Assembly: GCA_025361325.1 (NCBI GenBank)
Contig: JANYAL010000129.1
Coordinates: forward strand, 1 to 5,176
From: Bacteroidota bacterium
GTDB lineage: Bacteria; Bacteroidota; Bacteroidia; Chitinophagales; Chitinophagaceae
Reading direction: 5' to 3'
DNA length: 5,176 nt
Below, in pieces: positions 1-5,176 of the stretch; within the stretch, counting starts at the first letter, position 1, and each line of letters opens with the position of its first letter. The notes under the pieces were generated by a model that was not told the origin of the DNA, ran no database searches, and worked only from the letters and a program-made list of their open reading frames with translations. Made by a program: the position numbers and the translations under genes.

Positions 1-20
1 ATCAACACAGATGGTAGCAC

Positions 21-40
21 CCTGACCCCTGCCTGACCCC
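21..40. repeat. Short tandem repeat CCTGACCCC
   Basis: The nonamer CCTGACCCC occurs at 21-29 and again at 32-40, an 11-bp period. It overlaps the TGA (34-36) of the possible rightward gene tail. It may be a chance duplication; no function is assigned. Confidence 0.4.
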
Positions 41-42
41 TT

Positions 43-54
43 CATGGTACCATG
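43..54. repeat. 12-bp perfect palindrome CATGGTACCATG
   Basis: CATGGTACCATG reads the same on both strands. It contains two CAT triplets, one of which (43-45) would be the start codon of the possible leftward gene at the edge. It has no loop, so it is not a terminator stem; a protein binding site or chance are both possible. Confidence 0.35.
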
Positions 55-151
55 CAAACCCCTCCTTTTGTAAAATAAAATAACATAAATGTATAATATG
101 TCATAAACATACTGGTTATAAACTTCAAAACTCAAAAAGGGAATCGGGAAC

Positions 152-159
152 CAAATATA
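152..159 (-). promoter_or_regulatory. Weak candidate leftward -7 box (TATATTTG)
   Basis: On the - strand the sequence reads TATATTTG, matching the Bacteroidota -7 consensus TAnnTTTG. It would fire leftwards, giving a leader of about 100 nt before the possible ATG at 45. No TTG-type -33 element was found at the usual distance, and the box lies in A/T-rich DNA where chance matches are common, so confidence is low. Confidence 0.2.
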
Positions 160-307
160 GCCAGGGTAGGGTTAGGTTTTTTGATGCTCGGAACCTGTTT
201 GTTTTCGGCACCTGGCCCCAGGTAACAAAGAAGTTAAAACAACATATAAAATTAAAGGCTTGTGTTATGAGCGCAGAATAAGTTTTTTCCTGGTTGATGA
301 CCTGGCA

Positions 308-997
308 TCAGAGATTAGTTCTTCCATCCCTCAGGGCTTTTTTCTTGCCCTTGTTCTTCTTTTCCCAATCCAGCATCTCGGGGGTCTTGTCGGGTTTCTT
401 GGCCTTCTCCGGCGTAACTGTTTGCGCCACCAGCGGCGATCCGTCCTTTATGGGGAAACCCCGGTCAAATTTTTCCGTCTTGATCAGGCGCCCGCTTCCC
501 GGCTCATAGTATTTCCATTCACCGTGCTTTACACTGTACTGTACTGCTTTAACGATCTTCTGGTCAATCACCTCCCCGTTGCCGGCACCATAAACAGGAA
601 TAGTATCATAGGGGGCATCCGGATTATATCCCTTCCAGGATTCTTCACGTATCAGGTCGCCCAGGTAAGTATAATACTGTTGTATTCCGTCTTTTCCGCC
701 GAACCTGTAATTTTCTACCCCTGTCAGGTCCCCGTTCAGGTTATACTGGCGCCAGATGCCTTCTTTCTTATCCTTGTCAAAGATGCCTTCCTCCTCATAT
801 CCAGGTTCGCCACGTATCTCATCCACATGGATCACCCATTTGCCGTACCTGAGTCCGTCATTTCTGATGATATTGATCGTATCACCGTCAGGCGTTAGCT
901 TAAAAGTTTTATTCTGCGCATGGCTGCTCATAAAAAACAAAAGGAGAATGGCTGGAAGACCAGTCAATTGCAGTATTTTTAAATATCGGGTATTCAT
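308..997 (-). CDS. Exported MORN/YwqK-like repeat protein, function unknown
   Basis: This is a 229-residue protein with a clear signal peptide: a basic start (MNTRYLK), a hydrophobic core at about 9-22, and a likely cut after A27 (SHA|Q). It is not a lipoprotein, since no cysteine follows the core. The mature part carries loosely repeated MORN-type strands, with G-x-W/I plus aromatic pairs: YGKW near 51-54, EGIWRQYNLNGD at 79-90, DGIQQYYTYLGD at 103-114 and HGEWKYYEPGSG at 158-169. These resemble the YwqK-type repeats common in Bacteroidota, which are often labelled 'antitoxin' without real support. The last 35 residues are lysine-rich and probably disordered. The ATG at 997 directly precedes the signal peptide and has an A/T-rich leader but no Shine-Dalgarno sequence. 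The gene is divergent from the propeller gene, 21 bp away. Export is well supported; the biochemical role is unknown. Confidence 0.85.
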   Translation of the reverse strand: MNTRYLKILQLTGLPAILLLFFMSSHAQNKTFKLTPDGDTINIIRNDGLRYGKWVIHVDEIRGEPGYEEEGIFDKDKKEGIWRQYNLNGDLTGVENYRFGGKDGIQQYYTYLGDLIREESWKGYNPDAPYDTIPVYGAGNGEVIDQKIVKAVQYSVKHGEWKYYEPGSGRLIKTEKFDRGFPIKDGSPLVAQTVTPEKAKKPDKTPEMLDWEKKNKGKKKALRDGRTNL

Positions 998-1018
998 TTA
1001 TTAATCTAATCGTTTTCT

Positions 1019-3808
1019 ATGTACAGGTCAGCAGAAGCAGTCCCTGGTTTCATCAACAGAACAGAAACCGTTACAAGGGTCCTCCTCAGTAATACACAAA
1101 CAGGGTTAAAACTTAGTATTAAAAGTAGAACAATCCTATATTTATTATTTGTTAATGTTTTATTGCTTTTTGTTGCCGTTCTGCTTTCTCCGGGGGCATC
1201 GGCGCAGGATACTCCAGTCGGTTCTTCCGGAAGAATGAACGGTTTGCAGAAAAGAAAATTGCTGGAAGACAGGAGTGTACTGAAAGATATCAAATTCAGG
1301 AATATTGGTCCAAGTGTTATGAGCGGCCGGGTGGTGGATCTTGAAGTGAATCCAGCCGACCCTACGGAATTCTATGTGGCCTATGCTTCCGGTGGTCTCT
1401 GGCACAGTACCAATAACGGGCAAAGCCTGGTGCCGCTTTTCGACAAGGAACAGGTGATCACCATTGGGGATATTGCGGTGAACTGGAAGACCAGGACCAT
1501 TTGGGTGGGTACAGGAGAGGTCAACAGCAGCAGGTCGTCCTATGCCGGCATCGGGGTGTATAAAAGCAATGATGAGGGTAAGACCTGGCAATATCTCGGG
1601 CTGCCAGAAAGCCATCATATTGGCCGCATCATCCTGCATCCCACGAATAATGATATTGCCTGGGTAGCCGTGCTCGGGCACCTGTATTCTGCGAACAGGG
1701 AAAGAGGTGTGTTCAAAACCATGGACGGCGGAAAGACCTGGCGTCAAACACTGTACCTGGATGATAATACGGGTGCCGTGGATATGGACATCAACCCCAA
1801 AAATCCGGATGAATTGTATGTTTCGATGTGGTACCGCACCCGCCGGGCCTGGAATTTTGAAGAAGGGGGAAGAACATCGGGAATCTACAAGAGTACCGAC
1901 GGCGGGGATAGCTGGAAACAGTTATCTGTTCCGGGCTCAGGTTTCCCAACAGGCGACAGTATCGGTCGTATCGGCCTTGCTGTTTTTCCAGGTGACCCGC
2001 GTATCATTTATGCCACGCTCGACAACCAGGGACACCGGCCGGATACCGCCTCCCGGAAAGATACCAATTATGTACTGAGGGATTTCAGGGGGATAACCAA
2101 AGAAGGGTTCCTGAAACTGGATGACAATAAACTGGACAGCTTTTTAAAGGACAATGATCTTCCTGAAAAATATACGGCATCTGTGGTGAAAGGCCTGGTC
2201 AGGAGCGATAGTGTGAAACCAGCTGCCGTGTATGAATACCTCACGGATGCCAACACGGCCCTCTTTGAAACACCCGTTATTGGCTGTGAAATTTACCGGA
2301 GCGATGATGCAGGACTGCATTGGAATAAAGTGAATAGGAAGGGCCTTGACCTATACAGTTCCTACGGGTATTATTTCGGGAGGATATCGGTGAGCGCCAC
2401 CAATTCCAACAAAGTGGTGATCAGTGGTACCAGTCTCATGATGAGCGCAGACGGGGGGAAGACCTTTGCTGCGACCGATAATGCAGCCACGCATGGCGAT
2501 TGGCATATCTGCTGGATGGATCCCACACGCGACAGCCATTGGGTGACGGGCAATGACGGAGGATGCAATATCACCTATGATGACGGAAAGCACTCGTTCA
2601 AGGCCAATACACCATCCGTAGGGCAATTCTATAATATTGCCGTGGATGATGCCAAGCCTTACAATGTGTATGGGGGGTTACAAGACAACGGAATATGGTT
2701 TGGCCCGGTTACGGCCAAAGACCCTGATCAGTGGAATTATGAACGCCCATATCCCTGGAAGAATATCGGCGGCGGCGACGGTATGCAGGTACAGATCGAT
2801 ACAAGGGATAATAAGACCGTATATACCGGATCGCAATTCGGCTTCTATTACCGCAAGAATACGGAGGGCGGAAGGGGATTCTCACTGTACCCTCGTTCCG
2901 ACCTGGGCTCACCCAAATATCGTTTCAATTGGCAGACACCCATCTGGCTCAGCCGCCATAACCAGGATGTATTGTATTATGGCACCAATCGGTTTCACCG
3001 CAGCCTGCTCAGGGGTGAGAAGATGGTAGCCCTGAGTGAGGACCTTTCAAACGGCAGGCACGACGGCGACATTCCCTTTGGTACCATCACCACCATCGTG
3101 GAATCGCCGATCAGGTTCGGCCTCATCTACCTGGGCACCGATGATGGGAATATACAGGTCAGCAGGGACGGCGGGTATACCTGGACAAAGATTAATGTAT
3201 CTCAGGGATCTCCCGTAAGATTGACTGGGAAAAACAAGAAGCCAGACGAGGCCTACAACCTGCAGAAACAGGTGCAGGGCTTGTATATTAGCCGGGTAAT
3301 GCCATCTAAGTATAAGGAAAACCGGGTTTATGCCACCATCAATGGGTACCGTAATGATAATTTCAATCCCTATTTATTCGTGAGCGAGGATTATGGTTCT
3401 ACCTGGCAGCAGCTGGGTACTGATCTTCCTGCCGAGCCCCTGAACGTGGTGCAGGAAGATCCCAAAAAGGAGAATATCCTCTATGTGGGCAGTGATAACG
3501 GCCTCTATGCCTCCTTTGACCGCGGAAAGACCTTCATGGTCTTCGGCAGTAACCTGCCCCGGGTGGCTGTTCATGATATCGCCATCCAGCAAAGGGAGAA
3601 TGATATACTGGCAGGAACGCATGGACGCAGTATTTATGTTACCAAACTGGACCCGGTGCAGAAGGCCTACGACTCTCTACAAAAGATAACCAATGGAGCT
3701 TTGCTGAATAAAAGTTCTGATAAGTTACAAGGAAAGGCTGCGATGCTGAATGCTGACAGAAAGGTCAGGGATACCATGCCGGGAGAAGCAAAAATGGAAA
3801 GGGATTAG
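1019..3808 (+). CDS. Exported VPS10/sortilin-like Asp-box (BNR) beta-propeller protein
   Basis: The protein has 929 residues. A hydrophobic signal core lies at about 39-56 with a likely cut after A62 (ASA|Q). Eight good Asp boxes (S/T-x-D-x-G-x-T-W/F) begin near residues 183, 234, 292, 428, 476, 715, 789 and 832, and a degenerate one lies near 130. Each marks a turn in a propeller blade. Other family hallmarks are the opening FRNIGPSVMSGRV (93-105), GGGDGMQ (584-590), TDDGNIQVSRDGG (707-719) and GTHGRSIYV (866-874). Such proteins are usually labelled 'glycosyl hydrolase' or 'VPS10 domain' in Bacteroidota, but no enzyme activity can be read from the sequence, and Asp boxes alone do not prove sialidase activity. 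Residues 342-420 form a helical, box-free insertion. No C-terminal sorting domain or anchor is visible; the last 50 residues are charged. The ATG at 1019 is the only canonical start before the signal core, but it gives an unusually long n-region of about 38 residues; an ATT at 1118 would give a typical one. Confidence 0.9.
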   Translation: MYRSAEAVPGFINRTETVTRVLLSNTQTGLKLSIKSRTILYLLFVNVLLLFVAVLLSPGASAQDTPVGSSGRMNGLQKRKLLEDRSVLKDIKFRNIGPSVMSGRVVDLEVNPADPTEFYVAYASGGLWHSTNNGQSLVPLFDKEQVITIGDIAVNWKTRTIWVGTGEVNSSRSSYAGIGVYKSNDEGKTWQYLGLPESHHIGRIILHPTNNDIAWVAVLGHLYSANRERGVFKTMDGGKTWRQTLYLDDNTGAVDMDINPKNPDELYVSMWYRTRRAWNFEEGGRTSGIYKSTDGGDSWKQLSVPGSGFPTGDSIGRIGLAVFPGDPRIIYATLDNQGHRPDTASRKDTNYVLRDFRGITKEGFLKLDDNKLDSFLKDNDLPEKYTASVVKGLVRSDSVKPAAVYEYLTDANTALFETPVIGCEIYRSDDAGLHWNKVNRKGLDLYSSYGYYFGRISVSATNSNKVVISGTSLMMSADGGKTFAATDNAATHGDWHICWMDPTRDSHWVTGNDGGCNITYDDGKHSFKANTPSVGQFYNIAVDDAKPYNVYGGLQDNGIWFGPVTAKDPDQWNYERPYPWKNIGGGDGMQVQIDTRDNKTVYTGSQFGFYYRKNTEGGRGFSLYPRSDLGSPKYRFNWQTPIWLSRHNQDVLYYGTNRFHRSLLRGEKMVALSEDLSNGRHDGDIPFGTITTIVESPIRFGLIYLGTDDGNIQVSRDGGYTWTKINVSQGSPVRLTGKNKKPDEAYNLQKQVQGLYISRVMPSKYKENRVYATINGYRNDNFNPYLFVSEDYGSTWQQLGTDLPAEPLNVVQEDPKKENILYVGSDNGLYASFDRGKTFMVFGSNLPRVAVHDIAIQQRENDILAGTHGRSIYVTKLDPVQKAYDSLQKITNGALLNKSSDKLQGKAAMLNADRKVRDTMPGEAKMERD

Positions 3809-3828
3809 ACGGCGTATCATCCCTTTTT
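3798..3828. terminator. Bidirectional terminator in a convergent gene pair
   Basis: AAAGGGAT (3798-3805) pairs perfectly with ATCCCTTT (3819-3826) across a 13-nt loop, and G-U pairs can extend the stem. On the + strand the stem runs into TTTTT (3824-3828). On the - strand it is followed by a T-rich stretch (TTTCCATTTTT). The arms lie inside or touch the last codons of both genes, and the TAG of the propeller gene is in the loop. Such a hairpin can stop transcription from both sides. The G/C content of the stem is modest, so efficiency is uncertain. Confidence 0.65.
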
Positions 3829-4305
3829 GATCTTTGAGATACTGCCGGGTTTTCTTTTTTTGACGGAAATGGATTTCACGATGGTAAGGCCTTTCCTTAA
3901 AAGTTCCTTGTCTTTCACCATGGACAGGGAATTGACATGGGCTTCCTCAAGGAGTTTTTTGATATAGGTCTTTGGGAATGCTTTCAGCTCATCGACCCCG
4001 ATGTACCGGTACTGGCTTCCCTGTCCGATCAATATTTTTTTAGGGTCATTAAGTTGAGAACCCCAATAGAAGCCAAAATGTACATTCCCCGAGCTGCGTC
4101 CTACAGCAATATTGCAAAATACATGTCCCACTTTTTCAGTAGGCGACCAGCCAAACGCCACAGCATTGTAATTGTCGTATATCAGTTCATTAGTTTCCGG
4201 GTAAAGGTCCCATACAAATTCCCGGAGCCACATCGCCTTTTCCTGTATCTCCTTTGGGAAGGGTTTAAGAAATTTGAGCAGGTCATTGGTCTCTGATTTT
4301 GACAT
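3817..4305 (-). CDS. DUF1801 domain protein
   Basis: The protein has 162 residues from the ATG at 4305. It matches the DUF1801 pattern: an N-terminal helix FPKEIQEKAMWLREFVWDL (16-34), then TNELIYDNYNAVAFGWSPT (38-56), a strand HVFCNIAVGR (61-70), then VHFGFYWGSQLNDPKKIL (75-92) and a G-x-G segment (94-96) before YIGVDELKAFP (101-111). The family is small, soluble and of unknown biochemical role. The C-terminal tail from about 144 is basic (VKKRKPG, KIKKG). The frame stays open upstream to a TTG at 4347, but the 14 extra residues look non-coding and the ATG fits the family's usual start better, with a weak GGGGAT leader. No signal peptide or membrane segment is seen. The gene converges on the propeller gene and shares its terminator. 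The family call is strong; the function is unknown. Confidence 0.85.
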   Translation of the reverse strand: MSKSETNDLLKFLKPFPKEIQEKAMWLREFVWDLYPETNELIYDNYNAVAFGWSPTEKVGHVFCNIAVGRSSGNVHFGFYWGSQLNDPKKILIGQGSQYRYIGVDELKAFPKTYIKKLLEEAHVNSLSMVKDKELLRKGLTIVKSISVKKRKPGSISKIKKG

Positions 4306-4455
4306 GATCCCCGATGTTTGGTGTATGAATGTCTTCTGCCTGTACAAATTACGATTTGCTAAGTAATTCCTGAACAGAATCCGTTAAGACTGTACTATGA
4401 ATCGCCACAGTACCTGAAAAGGAAAGTGAAATTCCCGGGCAGGGGGTATTTGTTT

Positions 4456-4749
4456 TTAATTGAACGAGGCTGTCCAGCTAAGGTCATAGGATTCATCCTT
4501 TTCCTTCGTGCAACTGAAGAGCATGCAGGTGATGAAGGGTATCTTTATCCGCTGGTCATCGTTATAATCGAATTCCACTACACCGCTCACAAATGCTTCG
4601 ATGGATGAAGTGTCCAGGGCCAGCCAGGAATTGGGTACCCGGGCCTTGTCATAGCCGGTAGCATTATGACGGGTAGCCAGTTTCTCTACCATATTCTCCA
4701 GTAATTCGGGCTGGTCGATTGTTGCGGTAAGGTGTAAATTTTTTTTCAT
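4456..4749 (-). CDS. Small hypothetical protein, unrecognised
   Basis: I do not recognise a family. From the ATG at 4749 the product has 97 residues and starts MKKNLHLTATIDQPELLENM. It appears soluble, with alternating strand-like and helical stretches: a likely first strand (LHLTATI), a helix (PELLENMVEKLA), then strand-like segments around IEAFVSGVVEF and IKIPFITCMLFSC, ending in LSWTASFN. It has no signal peptide or membrane span. A start at 4791 would add 14 polar residues (MWRNNKDQ and so on); its ATG overlaps the stop of a doubtful 61-codon frame as TAATG. I prefer the inner start because the extra residues look non-coding and MKKN is a typical N-terminus, but this is a judgement. It lies about 150 bp upstream of the DUF1801 gene in the same direction, so co-transcription is possible. 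Coding nature is supported by the balanced residue composition, not by homology. Confidence 0.6.
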   Translation of the reverse strand: MKKNLHLTATIDQPELLENMVEKLATRHNATGYDKARVPNSWLALDTSSIEAFVSGVVEFDYNDDQRIKIPFITCMLFSCTKEKDESYDLSWTASFN

Positions 4750-4825
4750 GACCGGGGATTTAGTTTTTTGATCTTTGTTGTTTCTCCACATTACCTTTTA
4801 GATGCAAAAAATCTAAGTATATTCA

Positions 4826-4834
4826 CAAAGGGTA
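4826..4834 (-). promoter_or_regulatory. Near-consensus leftward -7 box (TACCCTTTG)
   Basis: The - strand reads TACCCTTTG, which is TAnnTTTG with one extra base between TA and TTTG. It lies about 35 nt before the outer ATG (4791) and about 77 nt before the preferred ATG (4749) of the small unknown gene. No TTG sits at the usual -33 distance; the CTTGTTA half-sites occupy that area. This is a tentative promoter. Confidence 0.2.
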
Positions 4835-4852
4835 TGTTAAAGAGGAATAATG

Positions 4853-4888
4853 GCTTGTTAACAAGCGTGGAGTGTAACGTCCTTGTTA
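4853..4888. repeat. CTTGTTA half-site cluster with 14-bp palindrome
   Basis: GCTTGTTAACAAGC at 4853-4866 is a perfect 14-bp palindrome made of CTTGTTA (4854-4860) and its reverse complement TAACAAG (4859-4865). A third copy, CTTGTTA, lies at 4882-4888, 28 bp from the first. The pattern resembles a dimer binding site plus an extra half-site upstream of the small unknown gene. It could also form a 7-bp hairpin with a 16-nt loop. The function is inferred only. Confidence 0.45.
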
Positions 4889-5020
4889 GATCCTGGAAAG
4901 TACGGATAAGCATCCTGGCTACTGAGCCTGCTGCCTGACCACGTTTTTTATATGCATAGCCGGTGACAATAATCATTTTTACTGCTATTAGGTGTCATGG
5001 TAATAACTGTTTTCCGGCGA

Positions 5021-5028
5021 TAGCTTTG
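5021..5028 (+). promoter_or_regulatory. -7 promoter box (TAGCTTTG) of the universal stress gene
   Basis: TAGCTTTG is an exact match to the Bacteroidota -7 consensus TAnnTTTG. It ends 39 nt before the ATG at 5068, so the transcript would have a leader of about 30 nt. No TTG -33 element is evident at 17-23 bp upstream, which could mean dependence on an activator. This is the best-placed promoter candidate in the window. Confidence 0.5.
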
Positions 5029-5067
5029 TGATGGCAACCCGTTTATTTAACATTTAACCAACGCAAC

Positions 5068-5176
5068 ATGAAAAAAATGATCATGGCCCTGGACGGGGAG
5101 CATTTCCCGCACGGGGCATTTGAATTTGCCAAATACATCAACCAGCAACAGCAGGTATTGCTGGCCGGTATCTTTT
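5068..5176 (+). CDS. Universal stress protein (UspA family), N-terminal part
   Basis: Only the first 36 codons are in the window, and the frame is still open at the edge. The start MKKMIMALDGEHFPHGAFEF matches Bacteroidota universal stress proteins: a first beta strand (KKMIMAL) ending in an aspartate (D9), which in ATP-binding members of the family lies at the nucleotide pocket, then a helix (GAFEFAKYINQ) and a second strand (QVLLAGIF). Full-length relatives in this phylum often have two Usp domains, about 270-290 residues, but this cannot be checked here. The ATG has an A-rich leader (TTTAACCAACGCAAC) and no Shine-Dalgarno sequence. The in-frame ATGs at codons 4 and 6 are less likely because they would cut the first strand. 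The gene is divergent from the leftward small gene and has its own promoter box. Confidence 0.8.
   Translation, partial: MKKMIMALDGEHFPHGAFEFAKYINQQQQVLLAGIF

Larger units (their letters stand above)
1..307. other. Gene-free left flank
   Basis: No convincing gene was found here. Two short open stretches touch the left edge. On the + strand, frame 1 reads INTDGSTLTPA and stops at TGA 34-36, so it could be the tail of a rightward gene. On the - strand, an ATG at 45-43 opens a frame (MKGSGRGQGATICVD) that runs off the window, so it could be the head of a leftward gene. Both are too short to choose between. Positions 61-135 are strongly A/T-rich, as expected of an intergenic stretch. An open frame on the + strand from 260 lies mostly antisense to the exported MORN-type gene and is treated as a shadow. 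No terminator with a T-tract could be seen for the leftward gene that ends at 308. Confidence 0.5.

Noticed and set aside
210..223. Inverted repeat ACCTGGCCCCAGGT
   Set aside because: It can form only a 5-bp stem with a 4-nt loop and has no T-tract on either side; probably chance.
295..310. Hairpin TGATG-loop-CATCA at the stop of the exported MORN-type gene
   Set aside because: The stem is only 5 bp, and on the - strand it is followed by an A-rich, not T-rich, stretch, so it does not fit an intrinsic terminator.
260..898. 212-codon + strand open frame
   Set aside because: It is largely antisense to the exported MORN-type gene, which has a good signal peptide and repeat structure; the + strand translation shows no coherent domain.
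1160..1747. 195-codon - strand open frame inside the propeller gene
   Set aside because: It lies wholly opposite conserved Asp-box coding sequence and is a shadow frame rich in His and Pro.
2637..3029. 130-codon + strand open frame in another phase of the propeller gene
   Set aside because: The main frame carries clear family motifs across this region without interruption, so there is no frameshift to explain and this frame is a shadow.
1019..3808. Reading the Asp-box protein as a sialidase
   Set aside because: Asp boxes occur in many non-enzymatic propellers. The sialidase FRIP motif and arginine triad could not be identified, and the other motifs fit the VPS10-like group.
3937..4296. 119-codon + strand open frame
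   Set aside because: It is antisense to the DUF1801 gene, whose - strand translation matches a known family.
4791..4976. 61-codon - strand open frame overlapping the next ATG as TAATG
   Set aside because: The overlap resembles translational coupling, but the product has no recognisable pattern, and the CTTGTTA cluster and weak promoter lie inside it, so a regulatory region is more likely.

Overview
The window looks like chromosomal DNA of a member of the Bacteroidota, most likely in or near the Chitinophagaceae. The clues are: two exported proteins whose signal peptides end in the typical 'A|Q' junction (SHA|Q and ASA|Q); start codons without a clear Shine-Dalgarno sequence and with A/T-rich leaders; a perfect TAnnTTTG -7 box in front of the last gene; and the protein families present (a large VPS10/BNR Asp-box propeller protein, a DUF1801 protein and a universal stress protein). 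This is an inference from style and family; no phylogenetic marker gene is present.

Layout. Positions 1-307 hold no convincing gene, only a few short repeats and one weak leftward promoter box. A leftward gene (308-997) encodes a small exported protein with MORN/YwqK-like repeats. It is divergent from a large rightward gene (1019-3808) for an exported Asp-box beta-propeller protein of the sortilin/VPS10-like type, with only 21 bp between the annotated starts. That gene converges on a leftward DUF1801 gene (3817-4305). The two stop codons are 8 bp apart and sit in the loop of a hairpin (3798-3828) that can act as a terminator for both. A second leftward gene (4456-4749) encodes an unrecognised small protein. 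An upstream region (4792-5067) carries a cluster of CTTGTTA half-sites and a promoter. The rightward start of a universal stress protein gene (5068 onward) is cut by the window end.

How the genes relate. The two exported proteins may share a divergent control region, but nothing in the sequence proves a functional link. The DUF1801 protein and the unknown small protein are cytoplasmic in appearance and co-oriented, with about 150 bp between them, so co-transcription is possible but not shown. The universal stress gene seems to have its own promoter. I see no mobile element, CRISPR array, RNA gene or defence system. Most of the window is ordinary; the points worth a second look are the start of the propeller gene, the terminator overlapping both coding ends, and the half-site cluster before the small unknown gene.
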